Made by a program: the position numbers and the translations under genes | Shown: positions 33,869 to 45,304 of the stretch, one piece after another | Layout: each line of letters begins with the position of its first letter | How positions within the stretch are numbered: position 1 is the stretch's first letter | NCBI GenBank assembly: GCA_907165275.2 | Contig: OU015675.1 | Coordinates: forward strand, 5,163,501 to 5,227,500 | DNA length: 64,000 nt | Reading direction: 5' to 3' | Source: Zygaena filipendulae | Taxonomy: Eukaryota; Arthropoda; Insecta; Lepidoptera; Zygaenidae | Notes under the pieces: generated by a model | What the model was told of the DNA's origin: nothing | Database searches by the model: none | The model's input: the letters and a program-made list of their open reading frames with translations, nothing else

Positions 33869-33975
33869 TCATCGGTGTAGTGGTAAATGAACTTAACTGT
33901 TACGACGGGTGATGCGGGTTCGATTTCCGCATCAGGGCATAAATTTATTGGTCTGGGTGTTTAATAGGTATGTAC
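33869..33975 (+). mobile_element. tRNA-derived SINE
   Basis: An A-box-like CGGTGTAGTGGTAAATGA at 33873 and a B-box GGGTTCGATTTCC at 33916 are the internal RNA polymerase III promoter of a tRNA-derived SINE. The following TTATTGGTCTGGGTGTTTAA resembles the tail of common lepidopteran SINEs. It does not fold into a complete tRNA, so it is not scored as a tRNA gene. Confidence 0.7.
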
Positions 33976-34085
33976 TAGCTGTGCTGATCGGTTACACCCG
34001 CGTGAGTTGCGGAATTCCCACAGGAGCTATTTTTTTTAGAAGCCTACCCTTATAACATCAGCTATAATATTTTAAATTTAATTTT
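33974..34085 (-). mobile_element. Helitron-like element, partial
   Basis: CTAGCTGTGCTGATCGGTTA, CACCCGCGTGAGTTGCGGAA and AGCCTACCCTTATAACATCA match the third body type of 20452 and 34806. It abuts the SINE. Confidence 0.65.
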
Positions 34086-34805
34086 TTTTTATAAGAGTAT
34101 TTTTTTTCGTTTGTAATTAATTATACCTAAGCGCTATGGCTAAAATGCTGTTAAGCTAATTAATGTTTTATTGCAATAAATACAATAAATACAACACATT
34201 TCCTGCATAGATTAACGCTCAGAAGAATGCTACTGTTATTGTTCTGAGGCTGATCATCACGAAATTTTGCACACACGTTTTCAGGGGTACGTCTCCGTGG
34301 TGGTCAAAGTCAAAGCCAAACAATTTTATTCAATGTTGGCCCATAATGGTATGACTCTTTTGGACGTCAATAAATTTACAGTTATTAAACAACTTATAAA
34401 ACATCCGCCCTTCACAGCTTCCTAGTGCTATGGCTAGAGAGAAGAAACTTTGCGTGATGGAAACAATTAAGGTTCTAATTATTATTACCAGTCTGGATGA
34501 GTTTATACAACTGTTATGTTCTGTAGAAATAAAAATTAAAGTTCACCGACTCATAGTTTATGTAGTAATTATTTAGTACCTATCTACTCCTATATTATAA
34601 CATGTTTACTTGGTTTCCACATCAAAAGCTTCTAGCTGAGTGCAGGATTAAATCAAGTTGGTAGGTTGGATCTGTGTGTTGTTAAGTGATATTATATTAT
34701 ATAATTATTTACTATTTAGTGGTTGTTGTACAAATGGCGTTTTAACACAAAACGTTTTAATTATTTTACCGTCATAGGTTCTCAAACGATTTTTTTTATC
34801 CTAAA

Positions 34806-35105
34806 CTAGCGGTGCCCCGCGGTTTCACTCGCGTGAGTTTTGGAATCCCCGCGGGAACAATTTTTATCTAAAATAAAATTAGCCTAAATTACTCCTTGTA
34901 ACATCAGCTAGCTGCCAGTGGAAGTCCCGTTAAAATCGGTACAGCCGTTTCAGAGATTAGCCGGAAAAAACAGACAGACAGACAAAAAATTTAAAGAAAT
35001 ATTTTTTTTTTATGTACCGTATATGCTTTCATATGAATTTATTGAAAAGCTGTGAATTTGGGATTACAAACAGACATTTCAACTTTATTTATATGTATAG
35101 ATAGA
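34806..35105 (-). mobile_element. Helitron-like element, third head type
   Basis: CTAGCGGTGCCCCGCGGTTT, CACTCGCGTGAGTTTTGGAA, AGCCTAAATTACTCCTTGTA, CAGCCGTTTCAGAGATTAGC and ATTTATATGTATAGATAG give nearly the full length of the form seen at 20452-20740. Confidence 0.75.
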
Positions 35106-35384
35106 TGTATAGATTTAATAGGTACCTACTGACCGTGCTGATCATCGTTTTACGTCTCCCTCAGCGCATCTTCGCCCAAAAAAAACTGACTGAAAACTTG
35201 TTGACTTTGTCAAGCTAAAAAATAACCAATAGAATACGTTCCGTTTTTTTTTTTATTTTGAACTCTGTATATCTCTATATACTCGTATTTTTGTCCAATT
35301 GTTATAATTGCTTCCATTATTAAGTAAGTATTACTTCAGCTATAGATACTGTGAGCCAACTGTAATCATTAAAAAAACATACAG

Positions 35385-35432
35385 CCGAACATATACATAT
35401 AACCTCCACCTCTTTTGAAGGCGGTTAAAAAG
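35385..35432 (-). repeat. AACCGCCTTCAAAAGAGG interspersed repeat end
   Basis: Minus-strand TTAACCGCCTTCAAAAGAGG then TGGAGGTT, the same end as at 3703. Confidence 0.55.
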
Positions 35433-35582
35433 AAAAATGTTGCTCTTTAAAATTTTTGTTCTGTTTAAAAATATTTTTACTGCAAATAAAATAACAACAC
35501 AACACTTAAGTAATCGTGTTGCTCTTAAATTATTGCTTTCCATAAATACGTAGATAATAAACACACAATCACACTTTCTGCA

Positions 35583-35672
35583 GATCTTGAAGGTTGACTG
35601 GCAGAGAATGCCACAATGGCATTAAGTCCGCCTTTTGTACCATAACGTGCAAAAAGTTTAAATAAATAAATA
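35583..35672 (+). mobile_element. LINE 3' end, copy 2
   Basis: GATCTTGAAGGTTGACTGGC and ATGCCACAATGGCATTAAGT with the TTTAAATAAATAAATA tail, over 90 percent like 27515 by eye. Confidence 0.7.
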
Positions 35673-35937
35673 ATACATACGAGTATAGAAGCTTGCTAAA
35701 GTTATTCATAAAATAAATTGTTCATCGAAATACAGGTAGAAGCATGACTTATATAACTTAGAAGAGAAAAATAAGGGCAATGAATAAGGGTTCCAGTTCG
35801 ATTTATTGTTGAAGTAGCTTGGGAGTAATGAAACTGAATAATGCATACAGGGGAATATTGCTCCGGACTCTTAGGGCTGTCACCGCCCCACTGTCGAAAT
35901 CTGAATTTACATTTACAATACCAAAAAATTCATAATT

Positions 35938-36118
35938 CTATAATATAAACGCGAAAGTGAGTTCGATTGTTTGTTACGCTCCCACACCTGAAATACTCAA
36001 CCGATCATCATGAAATTTTGCATACGTTGTGTCAAATTTATGTGATTTTCAGATTTTTATCACGGAATTTCCGCAGAAACCTGGAAATTAGAGCGGGCGA
36101 AACCGCGAGGCACACCTA
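35938..36118 (+). mobile_element. Helitron-like element
   Basis: ATAATATAAACGCGAAAGTG, GATCATCATGAAATTTTGCA and GGGCGAAACCGCGAGGCACA. The CTAG end has become CTAAG. Confidence 0.7.
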
Positions 36119-36250
36119 AGACCATAATAATACAAAACCTCTTACACACACTCACGCATTTTAATACTGAGACACTCGAACTTTACACATTTTTCTATTT
36201 TGTTTTAATTTTGTGTACCATATTTGTGTCGTACATGCCTTATATTATTA

Positions 36251-36510
36251 CTAGCTGTCCCCCGCGATTTCATCCGTGGTAATTTCGGAGTTCCCGCGGT
36301 ATTTCTGGGAAAGAAGTGCTGTAGTTTACGGTAATAAGCAATTCCCCGCAATAATTCCGGAGTTCCCGCGGGTATTCCGGGATAAAAACTATCTTATCTT
36401 TTAAGTTGGACCATATTATAAATGGTTACAAAATTTTATCAAAATTCGTTCAGTAGTTTCGGAGTCCATCGCGGACAAACAACGTGACACGTGATTTATA
36501 TATATTAAGA
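36251..36510 (-). mobile_element. Helitron-like element, ATATATAAATCACGTG head
   Basis: CTAGCTGTCCCCCGCGATTT, two successive GGAGTTCCCGCGG modules, then GTTTCGGAGTCCATCGCGGA and CACGTGATTTATATATATTA ending in GA (TC on the minus strand). The copy at 50920-51193 shares the doubled module. Confidence 0.75.
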
Positions 36511-37011
36511 AGATAAGATAAGACCAAACAGAAAATAGCAGAGTCTGTCGGGTCGACTTGACCGCCGTGTACCTAGACCCGACGCTCGTCACGCCGCGCT
36601 GTAAGTTTTGACGCGAACTCGTTAGTTAGGTTTATTCCACACAAAAAAGAAAAAAACTGGCCTGTAATTTTAAGATTCCACTTATCCTTCAGCAACACTC
36701 GGCACAACCCTGAAGACGAGTGAACCGTGAGAGATTCTCTCGCAAACACACATCGATTAGATTTTCATGAGGCTTTGACGGTGTCGATGTGCTTTTTGAG
36801 GTGATCTAGGTTTAACAAACAGGGGTGATTTCGTTCTCCTTTACTCCTCACGCCGCCGTGCACTGTTGGACACAACATAACATCGACGACGGGCACAAAG
36901 GGAAAGGTCACTTTTCTAATTTTTTCTAATTGGAAACATGAAAGACTTTTGTTGGTTGGTTTTTGTTTCGTAGCGAGGTCGTTAGTTTAAAATTGGCTAC
37001 TTGACTAAAAA

Positions 37012-37290
37012 TTTTTTTTTAGTCCGTCGTGTAGATTAGTAAAAAATATTGGACACGTATTTTTTCTTTTTTTACGTACTCAAAAAATAACAGAGATACA
37101 TTGAGTTGAAATTTCGCGTGACGTCACAATTCTGTGCGGTTTGTATGGCGCTTATAATGAATATTGACGTCACGAGCCCCCCACCCTAAACTTTAATGCG
37201 CTTTATCTATGTTCATTTTCATTAAATTGAAAAAGCAAAAAATACGTGTCTATTATTTTTTTATTTTCTAACTGACGGACTAATTAGAAT
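37012..37290. mobile_element. 280-bp MITE with TGACGTCA sites, copy 3
   Basis: TTTTAGTCCGTC and GACGGACTAATTAG are inverted ends. CGTGACGTCACAAT and ATTGACGTCACGAG are two full CRE-type palindromes about 50 bp apart. Confidence 0.75.
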
Positions 37291-37479
37291 TTTGATATTC
37301 ATACCTTGGAGAATACCCAATTGTATTTTTAGTGAATTCACAAGGATATACCTTACTTGAACATAATTTGGTATTACATAATAAGTAATACATACATACA
37401 TGACCATTACCAAATGAAGTTCAGTCATTGTATGCTATGCTTTTTTGTACCTACTGGCTATGCAAATAAAGTATTATTA

Positions 37480-37718
37480 TTATCTATACATATAAAATGC
37501 TTGTCCTGAATGACCGATGGATCAACGCGTAGACTAAACCGCTGATCGTAGAGACCTGAAACTCGGAGGGTGTATTCTTTGTGTGACGCAGACATTCGAT
37601 AAGAAAGGATTTTTGAATATTCAACCACTAAGGGGATGAAAAGGGGTTGCAAAGTTTGTATGAAACAATTCCACGGGAACTTCGGAATTATCGCGGGTGA
37701 AACCGCGCGGGACAGCTA
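37480..37718 (+). mobile_element. Helitron-like element, further head type
   Basis: Starts TCTATACATATAAAATGCTT and contains CTGAATGACCGATGGATCAA and GAGACCTGAAACTCGGAGGG. It ends CGGGTGAAACCGCGCGGGAC with AGCTAG. The tail is the family one; the rest is unrelated to the main body. Confidence 0.75.
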
Positions 37719-37884
37719 GTACACCTATGTATAAAATAATAATAATAAAAAATATAAGACATGTAGTTTTTAAAGAAATTGAATGTAATTCAAAGGTGAT
37801 AAAAAATTGTATTTCACCAAATACAGTTTCAGTTTATTTTTTCAGACTAAAGACCAAACGGTGATTTAAAAATGTAACTCTACA

Positions 37885-38070
37885 TTGAAGTTGATACCAA
37901 GTTGCATACAATTTGACGTGAGCTCTGAGACATTGATTCTTTTCCCTGGATTTAGGCCAAATCAGAGCTTAAAGGCACTTGCCAAGATTGTCTTAATGGA
38001 AAAAGATCGTATAGAAATACGTTTTGCGTTTGTACGCGGATGCGGTATTGAATATTGGATTTTGGAATAA
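37885..38070 (+). other. Short open frame, function unknown
   Basis: Sixty-one codons with an ATG, near the AT-rich flank of a transposon cluster. The product would contain an FPGFRPNQSLKAL stretch and no domain I recognise. The next gene-like feature is more than 10 kb away. Chance is the likeliest explanation. Confidence 0.15.
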
Positions 38071-38242
38071 TTTTTTAAAGTATATAAAAGAATAAGGTTT
38101 AATAAAGTAAATTTATTAAAATACAATAAATTCATTTAGTATTAATATTTAAGAATTGTGTTGTTCATTTTCTCATTTTTAAATGTAATTGTGTTTAAAA
38201 AACCTTTGTTATTTATCTTATTGCAACTGTATCTGTCATATA

Positions 38243-38470
38243 CAGGGTGTAAGGTTAAACAAGGGACTTCTTTGAAGAGGGTGTTCAGTATTTGATTCTC
38301 TCAACTCAAATATATAAGTATATAAAAAAACAAAATTAATTTTTGATGTAGAAAAAACCATTCACGAAAATTGAACGCATAAGTTGCTGATCAAAGGTCA
38401 TTTAACTCCTTTGTATTGCAGCTGACGCGCCGACAAATCTTATGTAAAGGTCATTCACCCTCGCAAATCC
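38243..38470 (+). mobile_element. ACAGGGTGTAAGGTT family, copy 1
   Basis: ATACAGGGTGTAAGGTTAAA, AGAGGGTGTTCAGTATTTGA and an interior block GCTGACGCGCCGACAAATCT. Related copies at 40106, 44949 and 51402 keep the same order. The far end was not located. Confidence 0.6.
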
Positions 38471-38871
38471 ACGTTTTTATTTATGATTTTCTATGTTATT
38501 TATATTTTATCAGTGTTTATCTTTTTTAAATTGCATGTAACCATGAATTTCAGATCAATTATTATCATTACAAATAATATTATAGAATATAAATTGTTTG
38601 GTGACCTGGGTTTTCAACTAAATAGAAAGATTCATTGTTAATTCCTTCTTTTTTTAAATAAAAACCTAGGTAAAACCTAGGTATCAAATAAAATAAAATA
38701 AGTTTTTGCATCTATTCCCAACGACACACCGACAACGGACAAACCCTAGCGCGCGTGACGTCACAGCGTAATATTTCTCCCCATAAATAACTGCCTTCCG
38801 GCAACAAGTATGAGATTATAATATTATTATCGTAACTACGTCACAACATTATTTAAAATTGTGTCAGACGT

Positions 38872-38995
38872 GTTAATTTTGAAGTTTCCCGTGGGAATCC
38901 CGGGATAAAAGTACCCTATGTCCTTTTCTTTGCTCCTGTTAACGTGTATGCAAAATTTCATGATGATCGGTTGAGTAGTTGAGAAAATCTGTCGC
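38872..38995 (-). mobile_element. Helitron-like element, internal part
   Basis: CCCGTGGGAATCCCGGGATA, CCCTATGTCCTTTTC and GCAAAATTTCATGATGATCG with neither end intact. Confidence 0.7.
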
Positions 38996-39843
38996 CAAGC
39001 ACCTAACGGTGTGTTCTGGCAGCAAAGTTACATAATAGCCCCTCAGGTTTGCCCCTGCCCGTTTGCCCCCTACGACATAAAAAAGAAATTGTCGAATGAT
39101 TTTCGCACACACAGCTATTCGACACGCCCATGAACATTCATTAACGTAATTTGTTAAACATCACTTGGTTAAATGTTTTATTTACTTATATTAGTTAATT
39201 TTCAAAATTGAAATATTGTAGAAAATAATTATATCGGCAAGCGAAAAGCGAAAAAAAGTTAGAGACAGTGTCCATGACGTGTTCATATACTTTCTTTGCA
39301 ACTGTGCATGGCGCAACTGCCTCTAGAATGATGCCTTTCTTAATATCTCAGAGTACTAATGTATATTTGTTCTCTGTGCTTGACACACAATATGTTCTGT
39401 AAGCAGTCTGTAAAATAATGCTAGTATTCAATATATTTTGCGTTGTTAACTATACAACTTCGAAAATTATTACGTTGGATAAACAATTTACTCTCGCACG
39501 ATAGATTACATCACAATTTAGTTCCCCAACAAATAAAGTTCATAATGCAAATATCGTTAAAACTTCCAGCGGATCGTACGGACGTGTATCTCTATTTGAA
39601 CAAGATATTTGTTTAGTTCAGTTCCAGGTCGATCCATATTCGGAGAATCGGGCGAGCTAAGTGTGCGGGCTCCCGATGGAATACTAAGAGCTACCTCCGT
39701 CCATTGCCGATGGAGCCGAGTGAAATTTTAATGTGATTAAAAGTAAACTTTATGGCATTTTAGACGTACGTAATTACCTATACGGTAAAAGGTGGAGGGA
39801 AAGGTTCATAAAGCTTTTTCTCTTTTGGAATATTGAAAGTAAA

Positions 39844-40040
39844 TCCTTACCATTATAAATGCGAAAGTGAGTTTGTTTGTTTGTTTGTTACGCTTTCACG
39901 CCTTAACGGCTCAAACCGATCGTCATGAAGTTTTGTATACACGTTGTCACGGCTACAGAGAAGGACACGGGTACTTTTTAGCTCGGAATTTTCGCGGGAA
40001 CTCCAAAATTACCGCGGGTGAAACCGCGGGGAACAGCTAG
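39844..40040 (+). mobile_element. Helitron-like element, best complete copy (197 bp)
   Basis: Starts TCCTTACCATTATAAATGCG after A. Then (TTTG)n, ACGCTTTCACGCCTTAACGG, GAAGTTTTGTATACACGTTG, CGGGAACTCCAAAATTACC, the perfect CCGCGGGTGAAACCGCGG hairpin, GGAACAGCTAG and T. All three Helitron hallmarks (5' TC, 3' hairpin plus CTRR, insertion at A^T) are met. It has no coding capacity and would need a helicase supplied elsewhere. Confidence 0.9.
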
Positions 40041-40105
40041 TATAAAATATTCACGGAGACAAAATTTAAATGATGTGTATTTTAAACAGTTCTTTTATAC
40101 CTACA

Positions 40106-40945
40106 TGGTGTAAGCTTCAACGAGGGACGTATTGAAGGAGGGAATTCTGTATTTGATTTTAGTCCCAAATGCCTTTAAAAATAACATTAATTTTTGAAGT
40201 AGGTAATTATAAAAAAAAACAACCTGAAAATTTTAGCGCGCAAGTTGCAGAAATCATTCAATACCAGTTTCTTTTACATTACCGTTGACGCGCAAGACAG
40301 ATCTTTATAGGTAAGAAACAGCTTTACAGCCAAACAGCCAGCTTTACGATAACACATTTAATGAAATAGATATTTTCCATTTGAGCCTTAAATAAATGTA
40401 CTCATAGTGCAGGATAAGACTAATAATACTTATATTATAATTTAAATGTATGTACTCTGGTATCCTGCTATGCGTTATATATATTTTAAGTGCAATTGTT
40501 TCCAACCTAAAACTCTTTATTCTTAAATTGTCGCGCGTTGCGCGGTGCTGGATAGTTATGGAGGAAGGAAGCTTCCTCTATAACAGTTGTTTGGTGCTGC
40601 GTAGCGCGTAGCAGTTTTGCCTATTCTTGTTTGTATTGGCGGTGGACCCAGCGACTCATGTTCCTGTCACCATGCTAATGCTAGTAATATTATAATGTAA
40701 CTTAACCCTGGGAAAGTTTAGCGCATAAGTTGTTACGTCTAGTTGTAAGTTTTCTTATTCTGTAACTATAGGTATCCCAACTTGTGTCTGTTTTTTCTCC
40801 AATAAATAAATAAATAAATAAAACAATATTTCTTTGTTAACTTTTTCATATGACGCTTTCAGCATTACTTTTTTTCATTAGTTACTTGTAAGAGTGATTT
40901 TGAAATTTTAATTAGGTAGGTACCTGGTACACCCTGTATACGATA
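40106..40945. mobile_element. ACAGGGTGTAAGGTT family, long copy
   Basis: The left end TATACCTACATGGTGTAAGC has a mutated ACAGGGTG; the right end TGGTACACCCTGTATACG is well preserved and inverted. The interior shares GAGGGACGTATTGAAGGAGG and TTGACGCGCAAGACAGATCT with the other copies. An (AAAT)n tract at 40801-40822 and an unrelated GC-rich piece at 40530-40670 suggest it also holds an inserted retroelement tail. Confidence 0.55.
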
Positions 40946-40999
40946 AATTTAAAATTTAGTTAAAGTTGATTTTATATATCTTTATATTATAAAAACGGA

Positions 41000-42205
41000 G
41001 TTGAGAGTTCTTAATCGTTTCAAAATGTAACAATATTCACGAAACAATTAATAACAAATCCCTTGATAAAACTTATTTCGTACGGCCAAAACCATCCAGA
41101 TGAAATTGATACTATGTAGTTATAGCGAGGGTACTTCGAAATTATATTCATCCGGGAACGGAATAGTTCCAGCCAAAATTAACGCGTCGGTCGACGTTTA
41201 TATATTTGATAAAGTTTTAAACGGAATGATTTAGTAAACCGTAATGTCTTGTTTGAAATATGATTTCAACTCTCCAACAAAACAAACTTTTCGACACAAA
41301 AACTGAGCAGGGTGAACGTTAATTTTGCGTGAACTCTATGACGTTTAAATTGGTTCGAAATGATTTATTGTGTGTTTCGGTAAAATTTTAGGATATAACG
41401 GAGGTTTAATATATTTTAGTGAGAAATACGATAAGATGCTTCGGGATCGTAGTGATAGGATCATATTATAAAAGTACTCTGTGGATAGGATATTTTTTTA
41501 ATGATCAAACGCTAGTCGATTCACCACAGCTTACCTTACCGTACCGTCATTGTAGATATGCTTGAAGATCGTAAACGAAACTAACCTAGATTTCCAAATG
41601 ATATCGTCGGAACAATGCGGTAGGTGCTTGGCTATAGATTTAAAGGTGGCAGCTAGGCCCGGTATTAAAAAGTGCCCTACCATCATGCATTTCCACGTTT
41701 TTGTACAAGATGTCTCTCGTGTACTTCCGACGTGAATAAGATTATCATCTTATATCTTTTGACATCCGGTAGTCGGTGACAGAAGCTAGACCCCAGAAAA
41801 AGGAGTGTTTAAGAGAGGTAATGAGGCGAGGCGTGCGACACGATTACGAGCAAATGCTCAATCATTCCTAAGTTGTTAGGGAACTTTCAAGTTGGGAATG
41901 GCTGCGTTCAAAAAAATAATCAAAATGGCGTTCTGTAGAAAGTTTACTGGTCATCCGAATGGCGTATAACACAATTTATTAAGTTAATGAATGTTTATCT
42001 TATTAAAACAAGTTTACTGATGATATTCTAACCTAACAAACAAATCTTTTCTTGTTCACTGTTTTTTCTGACACTAACATAGTCAAGGAGTCCTTGGCAT
42101 ATTTAAAAAAAGAAGAAGAAGAATATAATATTAAAAAGCGTGACGAATAGCCGATTGCTTAGCTTTGTGTGCGAAACACAGCTGGCGACTCTGGTTTTCA
42201 TCTGT
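41000..42205. other. Non-coding stretch, no gene seen
   Basis: Mixed-composition sequence without family repeats. Donor-like sites at 41528-41535 (minus) lack a convincing exon behind them. Confidence 0.4.
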
Positions 42206-42209
42206 TTAA

Positions 42210-42223
42210 GGTGGCGCGCCACC
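42210..42223. repeat. 14-bp perfect palindrome GGTGGCGCGCCACC
   Basis: An uninterrupted palindrome in a local GC-rich spot (42205-42262) within AT-rich sequence. No promoter or gene was recognised next to it. Confidence 0.7.
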
Positions 42224-42505
42224 ATATTATGCAGCCTCTCAGCCGATAGAGGCCGCGGGCGGCGCCATAAAAGTGTTTTCTCAATTTACAGAGAATCGCA
42301 AGCTAAAAGATAGATTTTGATGATAAATGCGACAGGATGAGTGTTTAATATATCTTTCATTTAAAAATTTTATATGGTCTTACGCGCATTATTATCCTTT
42401 AACTACAAGAAAATTAGGAATAACCGCCCGAAACGTAGTCACACACACATGCAAATCGATTAGTATTAGCCGAATCTGATTCTGAATTTGACTTATTATG
42501 TTTGA

Positions 42506-42590
42506 GTCTCGTTGGCGCTGTGGTGTAATACGTCTCTTTTTGTAAATAATGAATCGTGAAAATCTCGTGTTCAAATCTAAGATTGCGATT
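42506..42590 (+). mobile_element. Possible tRNA-derived SINE, worn
   Basis: TTGGCGCTGTGGTGTAATAC resembles an A-box region and CGTGTTCAAATCTAAG a B-box, about 55 bp apart. No full cloverleaf. Confidence 0.4.
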
Positions 42591-43136
42591 CCACTTTTTT
42601 TAACTAATTTTCTCAAATTTGTTTATATATACTTATTTATAGATCTACAAACGATTTATTTTTCGTTCTTTTTTGGAATTTTATTTTAATTCCAAAAAAG
42701 AAAATTTAAAGGATATAGAACTAGAATCTAAGAAAATATAAAGATGGATAAAATTAAATAAAAATATTGGACTTATTTTCAATACAACCTTTCCCTGCAG
42801 GTTACACACGTACCTACTTGCGTAAATATTGGAACTGAAAATAATTTTGGGTATAAAAATAACTCTAGGTCCTAATCTAAATTTCAAGATTTCGGGATTT
42901 ACTTGGTGATAAAAAAATTGAAATCTTATAATATCTCCGACACTATGACCACTATCTATGTATTTCAGCAGTCTATGTAATTTACGTCATCAACTAGGAT
43001 GTTTGTAATTTTAGAAAAAAAATCAATCATAGAATATCCAATACTAAATAGAATCACAGTTCAACTCAAAACCTGTATGATTCGTGATAACTTTACAAAA
43101 AAAGTACATAATTCCACAAAGACACTGACATTACAA

Positions 43137-43578
43137 TCCCTACTAAATACTAATAATATTATAAATGCGAAAGTAACTCTGTCTGTCTGTCTGTTACGCT
43201 TTCACGGCTTAATGGCTCAACGGATCATCACGAAATTTTGCATACACGTTGTCAGGGGTACAGAAAAGGACATAGGGTACTTACTTTATATACCAGAATT
43301 CCCGCGGGAACTCCAAAATTAACACCGGTGAAATCTAATGAGATTTTGCATATACGTTATCAGGGGTACAGAGAAGGTACCCTATATGCATAGGGTACTT
43401 TATATCCCGGGATTCCCGCGGGAACTCCAAAATTAACAACGGTGAAATCCAATGAGATTTCGCAAATACGTTGTCAAGGGTACAGAGAAGGTACCCTATA
43501 TGCATAGGGTACTTTGTATCCCGGAATTCCTGCGGAATCTCCGAAATTGCCGCGGGTAAAACCCCGGGGAACAGCTAG
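43137..43578 (+). mobile_element. Helitron-like element with three internal units
   Basis: Starts TCCCTACTAAATACTAATAA and ends CCCCGGGGAACAGCTAG. The block from GAAATTTTGCATACACGTTG to CCCGCGGGAACTCCAAAATT is present three times in tandem (about 43230, 43330 and 43450). The second and third include the near-palindrome GTACCCTATATGCATAGGGT followed by AC. The frame at 42999-43322 runs into it and is not a gene. Confidence 0.85.
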
Positions 43579-43854
43579 TACTCTTATAAACCGAGATTTG
43601 AACCGTAATTCTAAAAGGATTAGAGCCAGACGTTAGTACGCATAGTGGTTATATACTCTTTGGTCTAGCCACTCAACCTATATACCGCTTGGTGTTATTA
43701 CACGAAAAAAAACCTAAACGCATTCTGCCGTTGTTCCATTTCAAAATTTAAATAATAACGACACGACATCTCGTGATAATAATATTTTATATTTTATTGA
43801 GTTTCATCAGTAGGTACGTTGAGTTTGTAAAGTATTTTATATTCTACTAGCTAT

Positions 43855-44180
43855 GTCCCGTATTACCCGCGTGAAACATTTTTATAAAATTAACAAATGA
43901 TACTGGAGGATACTGTAGTTTCTTATGAGTGAAGTATTTAAAATAACTGGTTCTTTACTTCTTTATAATAATACTAGCTATTTTTCATAATATACCTAGA
44001 AATTAGCGCGGTTTCACCCACGCTAACTTCAGTTTCTGCGGGAATTCCGGGATAAAAACTACCCTGTGTCCTTCTCTGTGCCCCTACTAATAAAGTGTAT
44101 GCAAAATTTCTAGATAATCGGTTGAGTAATAAACCGTAACAAACAAACAAACAAACTCATATTCGCATTTCAAATAATAA
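43855..44180 (-). mobile_element. Two adjacent Helitron-like copies
   Basis: A short tail CTAGCTATGTCCCGTATTAC at 43855 is followed at 43974 by a longer copy with GCGGTTTCACCCACGCTAAC, GCGGGAATTCCGGGATAAAA, GCAAAATTTCTAGATAATCG and a CAAACAAACAAACAAACTCA head zone. Confidence 0.7.
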
Positions 44181-44394
44181 GTTTATCTAGAAGTGTGCAT
44201 AATGTATATTATGAAAAAGCAGTTTAGATTTGAAATCGTAAACAAAAGCATAAAAAATGACAGATAATAAAAAAATTATCTATACTTCTAAACTATAATA
44301 AAAGAGTAGAATCCGCGATTCTGTACATTGAATATTTTTACCTAAAATGGAGAGGGGTGATAAAAGAAGAGTAACCAAACACAAAAAAAAGTTT

Positions 44395-44597
44395 TTGAAA
44401 TTCTTTTCTGTCTGTCTGTCTGTTTGTTCGCCATAATCTCCAAATCAACTGAACAGATTGTCATGCGGTTTTCACAGGTAGATTAAGCTTAGCCTGTAGC
44501 TACATAATATAGGCTTTGTTTCATTCAAATCGGATATCGGGAAAAAAGTTGTTACACAAAAACTTTTCACGCGGGTGAAACCGCAGGGCACAGTTAG
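44395..44597 (+). mobile_element. Helitron-like element, TCTGTCTG head
   Basis: TCTGTCTGTCTGTCTGTTTG, TCAACTGAACAGATTGTCAT, ATGCGGTTTTCACAGGTAGA, then GCGGGTGAAACCGCAGGGCA and CAGTTAG. Confidence 0.7.
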
Positions 44598-44948
44598 TCA
44601 TATAATATTGAGACTTCTTCGGAAGTTGTTCTAACCACCGGACCATTATCGTATAGTTCCTCCTGCCGAAAAAATTGTATGCATTCAGCCGTCGCGCGTC
44701 ATTTGAATATATTGATCTTCTTTTATTTAGTTTCGTCAAAGCGTGCGTTGGGAAGACAGATTTATTATAATATTGTATTATTTGTAAAATATAAATATTT
44801 TACTGGCAGTTGATCCTGCCGCGGTTTTGCTCCCGTCAGTTTTTATTTTTATTTTTTTTTTATTACAAAATCAAGGAAATAATAAATAATAATGAGTGAA
44901 CAGTTACATCATTTGGAAAAATTTACAAAATTAAAGTCTTTATTATAC

Positions 44949-45130
44949 AGGGTGTAACGTTACGAGGGTATTTTTTTTGTAAAAAGGCATTCAATATTCG
45001 ATTCTCGTCTCTAATAGTTGACTACAAAAAAATTTGGAGAAAAAAACTTACTGAAAAAACCACGTGAGTGTCGTGTCGTGCTCCGCTCGTATTGGTCATA
45101 GCGTGATGTTATAGCCTATAGCCGTCCTCA
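44949..45130 (+). mobile_element. ACAGGGTGTAAGGTT family, copy 3
   Basis: TATACAGGGTGTAACGTTAC, CATTCAATATTCGATTCTCG and a shortened interior. The far end is not clear. Confidence 0.5.
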
Positions 45131-45304
45131 ATAAATGACTATCTAACACGGAAATAATTTTTCAATTCGATCTAGTAGTTCCTGAGATTAGTACGTTCAA
45201 CCAAACAAGCAAACAAACTCTTCAGCTTTATCATTAGTACCTATAAATTAACAAATACAAAGTAGGTATATGCATAGGTAATAGTAAAAAATATTATAAG
45301 CTTT

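Noticed and set aside
33869..33945. A functional tRNA gene
   Set aside because: A-box and B-box-like sequences are present but no complete cloverleaf or acceptor stem; a SINE tail follows.
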